Positions 9,141-18,158 are shown, counted from the stretch's first letter. The stretch: 64,000 nucleotides of DNA from Sphingobacterium bambusae (GCF_033955345.1 NZ_CP138332.1:3348001-3412000), one strand, 5' to 3'. Numbers and translations: made by a program. Notes: generated by a model not told the origin, from the sequence alone.

Positions 9141-9171
9141 TTTACCGTTCACATAAAAAAGCGTACTTTTG
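9141..9171 (+). promoter_or_regulatory. promoter of rlmD
   Basis: TTTA (9141-9144), a 19-bp spacer and TACTTTTG (9164-9171) give a near-consensus Bacteroidota promoter. The -7 element ends 8 nt before the ATG at 9180, so the leader would be only a few bases. Confidence 0.65.
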
Positions 9172-9179
9172 CAGCCATT

Positions 9180-10586
9180 ATGGGTAGAAGAATTCCACAG
9201 GATAAGCGATTTATAGCTGATGTCGATATTATCGATATCGCAGAGGAGGGCAAAGGCGTTGCCAAGCAGGACGAATTGGTGATGTTTATTGAGCAGGCCG
9301 TCCCGGGCGACATTGCCGATGTGGAGCTTTTGCGCAAGAAAAAGAACTTTGCTGAGGGGCGTTTGGTTAACTTGAAGCGTCCATCCGAACATCGTGTGGA
9401 TCCGTTTTGCCCGCATTTTGGTACCTGTGGAGGCTGCAAATGGCAACACATGAACTATCCAGCGCAGCTGCAGTTTAAGCAGCAATATGTCGATAATGCA
9501 TTGCGTCGTTTAGGGAAAGTAGATACCGGTAGCATGGAAGACATTTTGGGTTCCTCGCAAACGGAGTACTACCGTAACAAATTGGAATTTACTTTTTCGA
9601 ATAAGCGTTGGTTAACATCCGTAGATCAGGAAGTTTTGCCTGAAGATATGAACGCCTTAGGCTTTCACGTGCCGGGTCGGTTCGATAAAATTTTGGATAT
9701 TGACCATTGCTTTCTGCAGCAGGATCCTTCTAATGCGATTCGGAATACGGTGCGTGAATTTGCTACGCAACAGGCGATTTCGTTTTACGATTTACGTGCA
9801 CACGAGGGCGCGTTGCGCAACCTTATTATCCGCACCTCTTCTACCGGAGAGATCATGTTGATCGTAGTTTTTGCATACCCTACTGAAGAGCAGGTTGCCT
9901 CGTTGATGGATCATATCCATCAGCAGTTTCCGAATTTAGCATCCTTGCTGTATATCATCAATCAAAAGCGTAACGACACAATCTTCGATCAGGAGATTCA
10001 TGTTTTTGCTGGACGCGATTTTATCTACGAGGAAATGGAGGGCTTGAAGTTTAAGGTCGGTCCGAAATCTTTTTACCAAACCAATTCTGCACAGGCTTAT
10101 GAGCTGTATAAGATCACACGTGAATTTGCGGATCTGAAAGGCGATGAGCGGGTGTATGATCTTTATACCGGAGCAGGTACTATCGCGAATTTCGTGGCAC
10201 GCAGCGCCCGCGAGGTCATCGGCGTGGAGTATGTGCCATCGGCCATTGAAGATGCAAAGATCAATTCGTCGATCAATGGTATTGCCAATACCAAATTCTT
10301 TGCCGGCGACATGAAAGACGTCCTTACCGCAGATTTTGTGGCGCTACACGGCAAGCCAGATGTGGTAATCACCGATCCGCCACGTGCGGGCATGCACGTC
10401 GACGTGGTGAATCGTATCTTAGAGATGGAGGCCGACAAAGTGGTTTATGTAAGCTGCAACGCAGCGACGCAGGCACGGGATCTGGCCTTGTTGCAGGATA
10501 AATATGAGGTGGTGCGCATCAAGCCAGTCGATATGTTCCCGCATACGCAGCACGTGGAAAACGTGGTGCTGTTGCGGTTGAAGTAG
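9180..10586 (+). CDS. rlmD: 23S rRNA (uracil-C5)-methyltransferase RlmD-type
   Basis: A 468-aa TrmA/RlmD-family SAM-dependent uracil-5 methyltransferase. An N-terminal TRAM domain (about 10-75) is followed by the iron-sulfur cysteines CPHFGTCGGC and a fourth Cys in DIDHCF. The Rossmann core has DLYTGAGTIANF (SAM site), VITDPPRAGM and the catalytic Cys426 in YVSCNAATQARDL, and the protein ends with the family motif DMFPHTQHVENV. Substrate assignment to U1939 of 23S rRNA rests on the Fe-S/TRAM architecture and is not certain within the family. It is probably transcribed alone. Confidence 0.9.
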   Translation: MGRRIPQDKRFIADVDIIDIAEEGKGVAKQDELVMFIEQAVPGDIADVELLRKKKNFAEGRLVNLKRPSEHRVDPFCPHFGTCGGCKWQHMNYPAQLQFKQQYVDNALRRLGKVDTGSMEDILGSSQTEYYRNKLEFTFSNKRWLTSVDQEVLPEDMNALGFHVPGRFDKILDIDHCFLQQDPSNAIRNTVREFATQQAISFYDLRAHEGALRNLIIRTSSTGEIMLIVVFAYPTEEQVASLMDHIHQQFPNLASLLYIINQKRNDTIFDQEIHVFAGRDFIYEEMEGLKFKVGPKSFYQTNSAQAYELYKITREFADLKGDERVYDLYTGAGTIANFVARSAREVIGVEYVPSAIEDAKINSSINGIANTKFFAGDMKDVLTADFVALHGKPDVVITDPPRAGMHVDVVNRILEMEADKVVYVSCNAATQARDLALLQDKYEVVRIKPVDMFPHTQHVENVVLLRLK

Positions 10587-10610
10587 ATAGTGATATCTCA
10601 ATATGCCCGT

Positions 10611-10640
10611 TTTGACTTTTAAATTTTAAATTTACTTTTT
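10611..10640 (+). promoter_or_regulatory. probable promoter of the 130-aa protein gene
   Basis: TTTG (10611-10614), an 18-bp spacer and TACTTTTT (10633-10640) match the Bacteroidota promoter with one mismatch in the last -7 base. The start codon is at 10645. Confidence 0.45.
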
Positions 10641-10644
10641 CAAC

Positions 10645-11037
10645 ATGAATATCGAGGATTTAATGGCTCGGGATGCTGGAGCAGATGATCAGTCGAGCCC
10701 GAGCCCACTAAAAAGCTTGAAGCTGGATCTGGATTTTTATAAGGAATCTATCAAAGAGGTGGCGACTGATATGATGGCCGAGGGCTACACCCTGTATCCC
10801 ATCTTTATAGCCCATCAACACGAGGTGAGCGTAGGCGAGATCTTGCTCGATAGAAATGAACTGAATACCCAATGGACCATTCAGGTATCCTCTTTAGAAG
10901 AGTTTGTTGATCGTGGATTGATTAAGGAAGAACGCCGCGATCATTTTGTTAAAAATTTCAAGCCGGCAAACGATTTTATGTGTTTGTTTGTCATTGTTCC
11001 GGAGGGAGCAAACTTTGTATTCTATCCATACGAATAA
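10645..11037 (+). CDS. conserved-looking cytosolic protein, function unknown
   Basis: A 130-aa acidic soluble protein without signal or membrane segment. After an acidic, serine/proline-rich N-terminal linker, it forms an alpha/beta unit (DLDFYKESIKEVATDMMAEG, then YPIFIAHQHEVSVGEILLDR) and ends in FVIVPEGANFVFYPYE. I recognise no family motif. A near-consensus promoter lies just upstream and the next gene has its own candidate promoter, so it appears monocistronic. Confidence 0.75.
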   Translation: MNIEDLMARDAGADDQSSPSPLKSLKLDLDFYKESIKEVATDMMAEGYTLYPIFIAHQHEVSVGEILLDRNELNTQWTIQVSSLEEFVDRGLIKEERRDHFVKNFKPANDFMCLFVIVPEGANFVFYPYE

Positions 11038-11098
11038 GTTCGATCGATTTAGAACTTTTTAACATTGGGTAGTCTAAACATTTATTATTTTTAGCCGA

Positions 11099-11863
11099 AT
11101 GTACTTAGGAATAAAATATATCTATATAAGCATCGTTAGCCTGTTGTTGGCTTTTGGAAGCGTGGAGTTTGCTGTAGCGCAGAGCGGTACCGGTATTTCA
11201 GGGATTGTTGTCGCTAAAGGGGGAAGCACCAGGCTAGGAGAGGTTAATGTGCAGAACCTACGTACGAATCGGCGTGCGCAGACCAATACCTTCGGCGTAT
11301 TTATTATCGAAGCATCCGTAGGAGATAGTCTTGCTTTTACCAAAACAGGATACGGTCCCGTGAAAACTATTATACAAACGGCAGAGGACATCCTTATTGA
11401 GATGCAGGAAGGCTTGACCTTGGAGACGGTGGTCGTTAGCCGGATGACGAAGGAAGCCGAAATGCGTGATATGTTGGACGATTATCGAAAAAAAGGAGTG
11501 TATAATGGTGGAAAGAATACCGTGGGCACCTATTTGGGGAGCCCAGCCACAGCGCTCTATAACCTTTTCGGTAAGGATGCGAAAAATGCAAAACGCTTTT
11601 CTGCATTGATGGATCGCGAACTTGAAGAGTCTAAGGTTGATCGTGTTTTTAACAAGAGTTCTGTCTCCTCCTTAACGAGTTTGGAGGGCGATGAGCTGCA
11701 GTCGTTTATGGATCTTTATCGTCCTTCGTTTAGCATGGTGGAGCGCTGGGGACAGTATGATTTTATGAACTATGTAAAAACATCATTCGAAAGTTGGGAC
11801 AAGAATGGCCGCCCTAAGTCATCCCGCTTGCCGAAACTCGATATCCCGCCACAGGAAAAATAA
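11099..11863 (+). CDS. exported protein with carboxypeptidase-regulatory-like domain
   Basis: A 254-aa product with a signal peptide (hydrophobic residues 8-25, cleavage after AVAQ). Residues 30-100 form a CarboxypepD_reg-like beta domain (GISGIVVAKGG, NTFGVFIIEASVGDSLAFTK), as found at the N-terminus of SusC proteins but here without a barrel. The C-terminal part is helical and charged, with no recognised motif. Such stand-alone proteins are common in Bacteroidota and often unassigned. A TTG-N18-TATTTTTA sequence at 11065-11093 may be its promoter. Confidence 0.75.
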   Translation: MYLGIKYIYISIVSLLLAFGSVEFAVAQSGTGISGIVVAKGGSTRLGEVNVQNLRTNRRAQTNTFGVFIIEASVGDSLAFTKTGYGPVKTIIQTAEDILIEMQEGLTLETVVVSRMTKEAEMRDMLDDYRKKGVYNGGKNTVGTYLGSPATALYNLFGKDAKNAKRFSALMDRELEESKVDRVFNKSSVSSLTSLEGDELQSFMDLYRPSFSMVERWGQYDFMNYVKTSFESWDKNGRPKSSRLPKLDIPPQEK

Positions 11864-11963
11864 TTTTTGTTGCTTTTCTGATTAATTGAGCAGGAATGTG
11901 ATAGTTTGGCATTCGCTTTGATTAACAGCTAACATATTACAGTTTAACAGTAAATAGTTAATT

Positions 11964-12653
11964 ATGAAAACGAGTAGAAGAGTAGCTATATATGGCTTGT
12001 CGGTTGCTACATCAGTTATGTTGTTAGCGAGTTGTTCAACGATACAAAACACAAACAGTACAACGAAAGGTGCCGTGATTGGTACCGCTGCAGGTGCTGG
12101 GCTTGGTGCCCTAATTGGTGGTAAAGCTGGTAATACAGCGATAGGAGCAATAGCAGGCGCGGCCATTGGTGGTGTTGCCGGTGGTTTGATCGGTAAAAAA
12201 ATGGACAAGCAGGCCAAAGAAATTGAGAATGAGGTTGCCGGGGCGCAGGTTATCAAGTCTGACGAAGGAATTATTGTAAAATTTGATGAAGGTATTCTCT
12301 TCGACTTCAACAGTTCCTCTTTGAAGGCTGCGGCAAAGACAAATATCACGAAGTTGGTAAGCACGTTGAACAAAGAGCCTGGTACGGAAATTCTGGTGAT
12401 CGGACACACTGATAATCGTGGAACATTAGAAGTTAATCAAAAAATTTCTGAATCACGTGCGGATGCTGTTAAAGCATACGCTCTTTCACAAGGCTTAGCC
12501 GGCGCTCGGGTCAAAACGCAAGGTAAAAACTATTCCGAGCCATTGGCATCAAATGACACCGACGCGGGACGTGCAGAAAACCGTCGTGTGGAAATCGTTA
12601 TTGTTGCCGGCGATAAAATGATCAAGGAAGCACAGTCGGAAGCTGGCAAATAA
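11964..12653 (+). CDS. OmpA family lipoprotein with glycine-zipper segment
   Basis: A 229-aa product. The lipobox is LLASC with the lipidated Cys24. Residues 34-78 are a glycine-zipper (GAVIGTAAGAGLGALIGG, GAIAGAAIGGVAGGLIGK) that can embed in membrane. The C-terminal OmpA domain (about 105-215) has the peptidoglycan-binding signature GHTDNRGTLEVNQKISESRA and RAENRRVEI. The protein probably links outer membrane and peptidoglycan. A strong terminator follows directly. Confidence 0.92.
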   Translation: MKTSRRVAIYGLSVATSVMLLASCSTIQNTNSTTKGAVIGTAAGAGLGALIGGKAGNTAIGAIAGAAIGGVAGGLIGKKMDKQAKEIENEVAGAQVIKSDEGIIVKFDEGILFDFNSSSLKAAAKTNITKLVSTLNKEPGTEILVIGHTDNRGTLEVNQKISESRADAVKAYALSQGLAGARVKTQGKNYSEPLASNDTDAGRAENRRVEIVIVAGDKMIKEAQSEAGK

Positions 12654-12675
12654 AATTTTTCTAAATGTAGTGCTA

Positions 12676-12713
12676 GGGAGCCCTCTTCGAAAGAAGGGGG
12701 CTCCCTTTTTTTT
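12676..12713 (+). terminator. intrinsic terminator after the OmpA lipoprotein gene
   Basis: An 8-bp GC-rich stem GGGAGCCC / GGGCTCCC, extended inward by TCTTC/GAAGG pairs, is followed by eight T residues (12706-12713). Confidence 0.88.
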
Positions 12714-12850
12714 CTATCGAGTCGCTGCGTCGTTTGATAAGCGTTGGATGGACAAAACACAGGAACTTCGAAACGCTACTAGGGATGCCGGCTTATTGTT
12801 AAATTTGGGTCAAGCTCTGCCAAAGTGTCATCAATTTGAGTTTTTATTGT

Positions 12851-12858
12851 TAGCTTTG
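12851..12858 (+). promoter_or_regulatory. -7 element upstream of miaB
   Basis: TAGCTTTG matches TAnnTTTG exactly, 19 nt before the miaB ATG. No -33 TTG lies at the usual spacing. Confidence 0.5.
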
Positions 12859-12877
12859 TAGTCTTTTAAATTGAGTC

Positions 12878-14311
12878 ATGCTAGAATTAGAACATACTAC
12901 GAAAACGCACGATGAGGCTCGTCAGGGAGAGGCTTTGGATATGTTGCCGACAGGAAAATCGACGGGTCGCAAATTGTATATCGAAAGTTATGGCTGTCAG
13001 ATGAATTTTTCTGATAGTGAGATTGTTGCGTCTATTTTGCTGGATAATGGTTTTGAAACGACAAAGGACTATAAAGAGGCCGATGTGGTATTTATCAACA
13101 CCTGTTCTATCCGCGAAAATGCGGAGCAAAGGGTGCGCAATCGACTGAAGGAGTTTGAGTCGGCCAAAAACCGTAACCCAGGAATGATTGTGGGCGTGCT
13201 GGGCTGTATGGCGGAGCGTTTGAAGTCCAAATTCTTAGAGGAGGAGAAATTGGTCGATGTAGTGGTAGGGCCTGATGCTTACCGCGATTTGCCGAATTTG
13301 ATTGGCAAGGTAGACGATGGAAACAAAGCTGTCAATGTGCTCTTGTCCCGTGAGGAGACCTACGCTGATATCAATCCGGTACGTCTGAATTCCAACGGTA
13401 TATCGGCATTCGTTTCCATTATGCGTGGTTGTGACAATATGTGTTCCTTCTGTGTTGTTCCGTTTACGCGCGGACGTGAGCGCAGCCGTGATCACCAATC
13501 TATCGTGAAAGAAGCGCATGAACTATTCCAAGCAGGCTATAAAGAAGTGACATTGCTGGGGCAAAATGTAGATTCCTATAAGTATAGTGCGCCAGTGGCA
13601 GAGGGTGAAGAACCCAAACCCACTGTTAACTTTGCGCAGCTGTTGGCGATGGTGGCCGAGGTGAGCCCTGAGCTTCGCGTTCGTTTTTCTACCTCTCATC
13701 CCAAAGATATTACCGACGAGGTATTGTACACGATGGCTCGTTACGAGAACATCTGTAAATACATACACCTGCCTGTACAATCTGGCAACTCTCGCGTACT
13801 GGATCTGATGAATCGTACCTACGATCGCGCTTGGTATATTGAACGCGTAGATGCTATCCGTCGTATTATCCCAGAATGCGGTATCTCTACCGATGTGATT
13901 ACAGGCTTCTGTACCGAAACGGAAGAAGAACATGAGGAAACATTGTCCATGATGGATTATGTAAAATATGATTTTGCCTATATGTTTGCTTACTCGGAGC
14001 GTCCCGGAACTTTGGCCGCAAAACGTTATGCTGACGATATTCCGGAAGATGTGAAAAAGAGACGTCTCACGGAGGTTGTTAATAAACAGCAACAACATAG
14101 CCTTTTCCGTGCGCAAAATTTTGTGGGCAAAGTGCACAAGGTACTTATCGAAGGTTTCTCTAAGCGTTCGGATCAAGATTATTGTGGTCGAAATGACCAG
14201 AATACCATGGTAGTGTTCCCTGTAGATAGCCGTTTCAAGCCGGGGCAATATGTACATGTCTTGGCTGAGCGTTGTACCTCGGCTACTTTGATGGGTAAAA
14301 TTGTGGACTAA
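12878..14311 (+). CDS. miaB: tRNA-2-methylthio-N6-dimethylallyladenosine synthase MiaB
   Basis: A 477-aa radical-SAM methylthiotransferase that adds ms2 to i6A37 of tRNA. The N-terminal UPF0004 domain carries cluster cysteines in [24 protein letters not shown] and [10 protein letters not shown]. The radical SAM triad C185-x3-C189-x2-C192 lies in [13 protein letters not shown]-terminal TRAM domain covers about 405-475. MiaB, rather than RimO or MtaB, is favoured by the [11 protein letters not shown] phrase. It heads a run of same-strand genes reaching secG. Confidence 0.95.
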   Translation: MLELEHTTKTHDEARQGEALDMLPTGKSTGRKLYIESYGCQMNFSDSEIVASILLDNGFETTKDYKEADVVFINTCSIRENAEQRVRNRLKEFESAKNRNPGMIVGVLGCMAERLKSKFLEEEKLVDVVVGPDAYRDLPNLIGKVDDGNKAVNVLLSREETYADINPVRLNSNGISAFVSIMRGCDNMCSFCVVPFTRGRERSRDHQSIVKEAHELFQAGYKEVTLLGQNVDSYKYSAPVAEGEEPKPTVNFAQLLAMVAEVSPELRVRFSTSHPKDITDEVLYTMARYENICKYIHLPVQSGNSRVLDLMNRTYDRAWYIERVDAIRRIIPECGISTDVITGFCTETEEEHEETLSMMDYVKYDFAYMFAYSERPGTLAAKRYADDIPEDVKKRRLTEVVNKQQQHSLFRAQNFVGKVHKVLIEGFSKRSDQDYCGRNDQNTMVVFPVDSRFKPGQYVHVLAERCTSATLMGKIVD

Positions 14312-14332
14312 GCACATCTAAAAAGAACGATT

Positions 14333-15592
14333 GTGGATATTCAAGATGTTAAAAATAGATTTGGAATAATTGGGAATTCCCCGTTGCTAAATCGGGCAAT
14401 CGATGTGGCAAAACAGGTGGCTCCCACCGATATTTCGGTGTTGATTCAGGGAGAGAGTGGATCCGGTAAGGAAGTTTTTTCCCATATTATTCATCAGCTG
14501 AGCGCACGCAAGCATGGTTCTTTTATTGCGGTAAACTGTGGAGCAATACCAGAGGGAACGATAGATTCAGAGCTTTTTGGGCACGAAAAAGGATCGTTTA
14601 CAGGTGCGCACGAGGCTCGGAAAGGATATTTTGAGGTCGTTGATGGCGGCACCATCTTTTTAGATGAGGTTGGCGAGCTGCCTTTGGGCACCCAAGCGCG
14701 TTTGCTACGCGTATTGGAAACAGGTGAATATATCCGGGTAGGATCGTCAAAGGTACAGAAAACCAATGTTCGCGTTGTTGCAGCGACGAATGTCGATGTG
14801 TATGAGGCTGTGAAGAAAGGGAAGTTTCGTGAAGATCTGTATTATCGCTTGAATACCGTCCCGCTGCGTATTCCGTCCTTGCGCGAGCGCAAAGAAGATG
14901 TCAACCTGTTGTTTCGTAAGTTTATTGTAGACTTTTCCGATAAATACCGCACACCAGGGGTTCAACTGACGCCCGATGCACAGGACATGTTGATGAACTA
15001 CAATTGGCCGGGTAATGTTCGGCAGCTGAAAAATATAGCTGAGCAGATTGCTGTCTTGGAACGAGAACGCGTGGTTAATGCGCCAATCTTGGCAAAATAT
15101 CTACCGGTAGAACAAATGTCATCCCTTCCCGCTTTGGTGAAGGAATCCAGCAAGGAGGATTTCTCCGAGCGCGATTTGTTGTACAAGGTGCTGTTCGACA
15201 TGAAAAAGGATATGGTGGATTTAAAGAAACTTGTCGTTGAATTAATCCAAAATGGGGTCAATCCGGGCACGTTTGAAGAAAATTCTCCGTATATTAATCA
15301 ATTATATAACGAAGTTACCCCTTCTTCTGCCTATCTTGGGGAAGAAGTCTCTTCGCCGAAGCTGACGATCCACAACCCCAACCAAGTATCCAAGTCCAAT
15401 GGCGACTATATGTCCTATGAAACGCAGGATGCGGAGGAGGTCGAGGAATCGTTGTCTTTGTTGGACAAGGAGTCCGACTTGATACGTAAAGCTTTGCGTA
15501 AACACAAGGGTAAGCGGAAGGCCGCAGCGCGCGAATTGGGGATTTCGGAACGCACTTTGTACAGAAAAATAAAAGATTTAAATTTAGATTAG
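14333..15592 (+). CDS. sigma54-interacting AAA+ transcriptional activator without receiver domain
   Basis: A 419-aa protein. The AAA+ domain begins almost at the N-terminus: Walker A GESGSGKE (residues 40-47), the sigma54-contact loop GSFTGA (87-92, variant of GAFTGA), Walker B TIFLDEVGELP and FREDLYYRLNTVPLRIP. A linker with acidic and serine-rich residues leads to a Fis-type HTH at the end (KAAARELGISERTLYRKIKD). There is no sensory domain in front of the AAA+ module, so control must come from elsewhere. The start is GTG 14333; the in-frame stop at 14309 leaves no ATG. The position between miaB and lptE is typical of Bacteroidota. Confidence 0.92.
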   Translation: MDIQDVKNRFGIIGNSPLLNRAIDVAKQVAPTDISVLIQGESGSGKEVFSHIIHQLSARKHGSFIAVNCGAIPEGTIDSELFGHEKGSFTGAHEARKGYFEVVDGGTIFLDEVGELPLGTQARLLRVLETGEYIRVGSSKVQKTNVRVVAATNVDVYEAVKKGKFREDLYYRLNTVPLRIPSLRERKEDVNLLFRKFIVDFSDKYRTPGVQLTPDAQDMLMNYNWPGNVRQLKNIAEQIAVLERERVVNAPILAKYLPVEQMSSLPALVKESSKEDFSERDLLYKVLFDMKKDMVDLKKLVVELIQNGVNPGTFEENSPYINQLYNEVTPSSAYLGEEVSSPKLTIHNPNQVSKSNGDYMSYETQDAEEVEESLSLLDKESDLIRKALRKHKGKRKAAARELGISERTLYRKIKDLNLD

Positions 15593-15603
15593 TCGTCCCT
15601 GTT

Positions 15604-16122
15604 ATGCGAAGATTTTTTACTGTATTTTCTCTATGGACTTTGGTGCTCGTGATGGGATTCTCCAGTTGCAAAGTAAAGTATAGTTTTAGTGGTGGGTCTA
15701 TCCCTGAAAATATGAAGACCGTGAATGTGCAGTTTTTTGAAAATATTGCACCCATGGTTTATCCTACGTTGGGCCAAAATTTTACGGAAGGATTGAAGGA
15801 GCGTATCCGTAGCCAGTCTCGCTTGAGTCAGGTGAACGGAGATGCTGATGCGATGTTTGAAGGCGTCATTACTGGCTATGATATCAGCCCCGCTGCCGTC
15901 GAAGCCAACTCGGATAGAGCAGCCCTCAACAGATTGACCATAACCATCAAGGTTAAGTATACCAACCGATTAGATCAAACGGGCGAGAGCAATTTCGAAC
16001 AATCTTTTACCCAGTTTCGTGAATTTTCCGGACAGGTGCAGAGCCAAGAGGAAACCTTGAATACGGAGATCATTCGGCTGTTGACAGAGGATATTTACAA
16101 TAGGGCATTTGCAAACTGGTAA
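15604..16122 (+). CDS. lptE: LptE family LPS-assembly lipoprotein
   Basis: A 172-aa protein with a lipoprotein signal (FSSC lipobox near residue 22), then KYSFSGGSIP and MKTVNVQFFENIAP, the start of the LptE fold as it appears in Bacteroidota. LptE sits inside the LptD barrel and helps place LPS in the outer leaflet. It starts 11 bp after the sigma54 activator gene and is followed 7 bp later by the next gene; the same neighbours recur in related genomes. The symbol follows family naming; sequence divergence from proteobacterial LptE is large. Confidence 0.85.
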   Translation: MRRFFTVFSLWTLVLVMGFSSCKVKYSFSGGSIPENMKTVNVQFFENIAPMVYPTLGQNFTEGLKERIRSQSRLSQVNGDADAMFEGVITGYDISPAAVEANSDRAALNRLTITIKVKYTNRLDQTGESNFEQSFTQFREFSGQVQSQEETLNTEIIRLLTEDIYNRAFANW

Positions 16123-16129
16123 GGGATAT

Positions 16130-17590
16130 ATGGAAAATCAAGGACAAACATTTGCACGCTTATACCACGAGGCATTGGTGAATCCCAAGGAGGTTTCGTT
16201 AGAAGATTTCAATCGCTTACTAGCAAAATATCCCTATTCCCAACCCTTATATTTCGCACTGGAGCGCCGTAAATTTTTACGTGGTGAGTTAACCAAATTG
16301 GGCAATAAAGCCATCCTTTTGGCCAGTAGTCCAAATTGGTTGTATGATTATGTGCAATTGCCGGTTCGCCATATTCCTTTTGTTCATTTTACGACGGATG
16401 AACCTCTTATGGAGGAAGCGCCTGCAGAAGAAACGGTAGTATCATCGCCTGTGGCGGATGAAGTTCCAGCCGTGGAGGAACCTGCTGTAGAGCAAGCATC
16501 GATAGAAGAAACAGTGGCGTCATCGCCTGTGGCGGATGAGGTTCCACTAGTGGAAGAGCCTGTTGTCGAGGAAGAACCTACCGTTGAAGCTGCGGAATCA
16601 TCGCCTGTGGCGGATGAAGTTCCAGCCGTGGAGGAACCTGCTGTAGAGGAAACACCGACAGAGGAAGCTACGGAATCATCGCCTGTGGCGGATGAAGATT
16701 CAGCCGTGGAAGAAACCGTTGTCGAGGAAGAACCTACCGTTGAAGCTGCGGAATCATCAGCTGTGGCGGATGAAGTTCCAGTAGAGGAAGAGTCTGTTGC
16801 AGAGGAAGCGCCTATAGAAGGAGCTGTAGCATCATTGCCTCTTGCGGATGAAGTGCCAGCGGTGGAAGAAGCTGATGCTACTGCGGAAACAGCCGAAGAG
16901 CAGACGGCGACCTTGGAGACTTTAGTGCAAGAAGGCATTGGCGGTGGCGATTATTTTGCGCTCCACCGCAACGAAATTCGCTGGGAACCCAATATCGGTT
17001 TAGGCAAAAAGCTTGCTCCCACGGCAGAGGTTTCACCAAAAGAGGAAGAAAAAGAAGAGGACGTTAGCTTATACAATGATGAGTTAATGCCTTATAGTTT
17101 CCGTTGGTGGTTGCACAAAACACGTTTGGAGTATGCAGATACTTATCAACCCTTCGCAAGCCCTTTTCTTCCTACCAATAAAAAATCGGCTTTTGATCCG
17201 GTGGCATTTGATAAAATCGTACTTGATCAACAAATTCGGGAGAACATCATACACCTGCAGGAGCCAGAAGATAAGCTTAGTGAAGAGGTTAAGCAGCGCG
17301 CGGTAACCTACACACGGGTGGACAAAACCTCCGAGGTGATCGAAAAGTTCATTCGCGAGGAGCCTCAGATTCAACCGCCACCAGCGGACCAATTGAACAT
17401 GGAGAATAAGGCGCGCAAGAGTTCGGAAGAGCAGTTTGATTTGGTTACAGAAACCTTGGCCAACATTTATGCGAGTCAGGGTATGTACGTGAAGGCCATC
17501 GAAGTTTACAAGAAATTAATTTTGAAATTTCCAGAAAAAAAATCGTATTTTGCGACCCAAATTCAAGAATTAGAAGAGAAACTATATTAA
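16130..17590 (+). CDS. acidic repeat protein with C-terminal TPR-like region
   Basis: About 486 aa from ATG 16130; an in-frame upstream start would overlap lptE. Residues 1-90 are helical (YHEALVNPKEVSLEDFNRLL, YPYSQPLYFALERR). Residues about 95-260 are low-complexity and acidic, built of six 26-residue repeats around SSPVADEVPAVEEPAVEE. The C-terminus has a TPR-like hairpin (TLANIYASQGMYVKAIEVYK, KFPEKKSYFATQIQELEEKL). No signal peptide, so it is probably cytosolic. It lies between lptE and secG (13-bp gap to secG). The conserved ends suggest a scaffold; function unknown. Confidence 0.85.
   Translation: MENQGQTFARLYHEALVNPKEVSLEDFNRLLAKYPYSQPLYFALERRKFLRGELTKLGNKAILLASSPNWLYDYVQLPVRHIPFVHFTTDEPLMEEAPAEETVVSSPVADEVPAVEEPAVEQASIEETVASSPVADEVPLVEEPVVEEEPTVEAAESSPVADEVPAVEEPAVEETPTEEATESSPVADEDSAVEETVVEEEPTVEAAESSAVADEVPVEEESVAEEAPIEGAVASLPLADEVPAVEEADATAETAEEQTATLETLVQEGIGGGDYFALHRNEIRWEPNIGLGKKLAPTAEVSPKEEEKEEDVSLYNDELMPYSFRWWLHKTRLEYADTYQPFASPFLPTNKKSAFDPVAFDKIVLDQQIRENIIHLQEPEDKLSEEVKQRAVTYTRVDKTSEVIEKFIREEPQIQPPPADQLNMENKARKSSEEQFDLVTETLANIYASQGMYVKAIEVYKKLILKFPEKKSYFATQIQELEEKLY
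16442..16909 (+). repeat. six tandem 78-bp coding repeats
   Basis: The anchor TCATCGCCTGTGGCGGATGA (or close variants) starts at 16442, 16520, 16598, 16676, 16754 and 16832, exactly 78 bp apart each time. Each unit encodes 26 acidic residues inside the TPR-region protein. The first four anchors are nearly identical in DNA, and the last two are more diverged. Confidence 0.92.
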
Positions 17591-17603
17591 CGAAAATAAA
17601 GAA

Positions 17604-17960
17604 ATGCAAACATTTTTAATTATCCTGATTGTCTTGGTAAGTGTTTTATTATCACTTATGGTGCTGATTCAAAATCCAAAAGGAGGAGGTTTGTCATCAG
17701 GATTTGCCGGAAGTTCAAATTTGATGGGTGTACAACGTACAGGCGACTTTTTAGAAAAAGGAACTTGGGGCTTAGCAATTGCTTTGATGGTATTTTGTTT
17801 GGCGATCAATATCGTAGGACCTTCTGCAGGAAAAGCAGGTGGTGGTCTTGGCGATCAAATTGAAGCGCCTGCACAAACGTCTCCATTAAACCTTAACGGT
17901 CCAGCACAACAGCAAACGCCAGCGACAGCTGCACCAACGGCTGCAGATACCGCTAAGTAA
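17604..17960 (+). CDS. secG: preprotein translocase subunit SecG
   Basis: A 118-aa protein with two membrane segments (about residues 2-20 and 52-72) around the SecG loop NPKGGGLSSGFAGSSNLMGVQ. A Pro/Ala/Thr/Gln-rich tail is typical of Bacteroidota SecG. It is part of the SecYEG channel. Last gene of the miaB-secG run, followed by a clear terminator. Confidence 0.94.
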   Translation: MQTFLIILIVLVSVLLSLMVLIQNPKGGGLSSGFAGSSNLMGVQRTGDFLEKGTWGLAIALMVFCLAINIVGPSAGKAGGGLGDQIEAPAQTSPLNLNGPAQQQTPATAAPTAADTAK

Positions 17961-18010
17961 ACAAAAACAATACGATCTTATTGAAGCGCTGTAATGCTGC
18001 TTCAGTGATA

Positions 18011-18046
18011 AAAATCCCCGATCGCTATGCGTATCGGGGATTTTTT
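18011..18046 (+). terminator. intrinsic terminator after secG
   Basis: Perfect 10-bp stem AATCCCCGAT / ATCGGGGATT (18013-18022 and 18033-18042) with a 10-nt loop, followed by six T residues. Confidence 0.88.
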
Positions 18047-18075
18047 GCGTTTCGTCATGGCGGTGGAAAGCTCGG

Positions 18076-18158
18076 TGTCAGCACTATTTGACAGCTCGAC
18101 AATAGCGGTGCCTGCGGCAACGAATGACAGGATGACACAGGTTTGTTTTCTACTGTCA
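18076..18158 (+). promoter_or_regulatory. cluster of TGTCA/TGACA pentamers upstream of groES
   Basis: The 313-bp gap between secG and groES holds the secG terminator and then TGTCA (18076), TGACA (18089), TGACA (18125), TGACA (18133) and TGTCA (18154). The first two form an inverted repeat with an 8-bp spacer. No CIRCE element and no clear TAnnTTTG promoter is visible before groES. The cluster may be the control region of the chaperonin operon; this is inference. Confidence 0.4.

Noticed and set aside
16384..16938. 184-aa Ser/Thr/Ala-rich ORF antisense to the 78-bp repeats
   Set aside because: It is the reverse reading of the acidic repeat and has no independent support.
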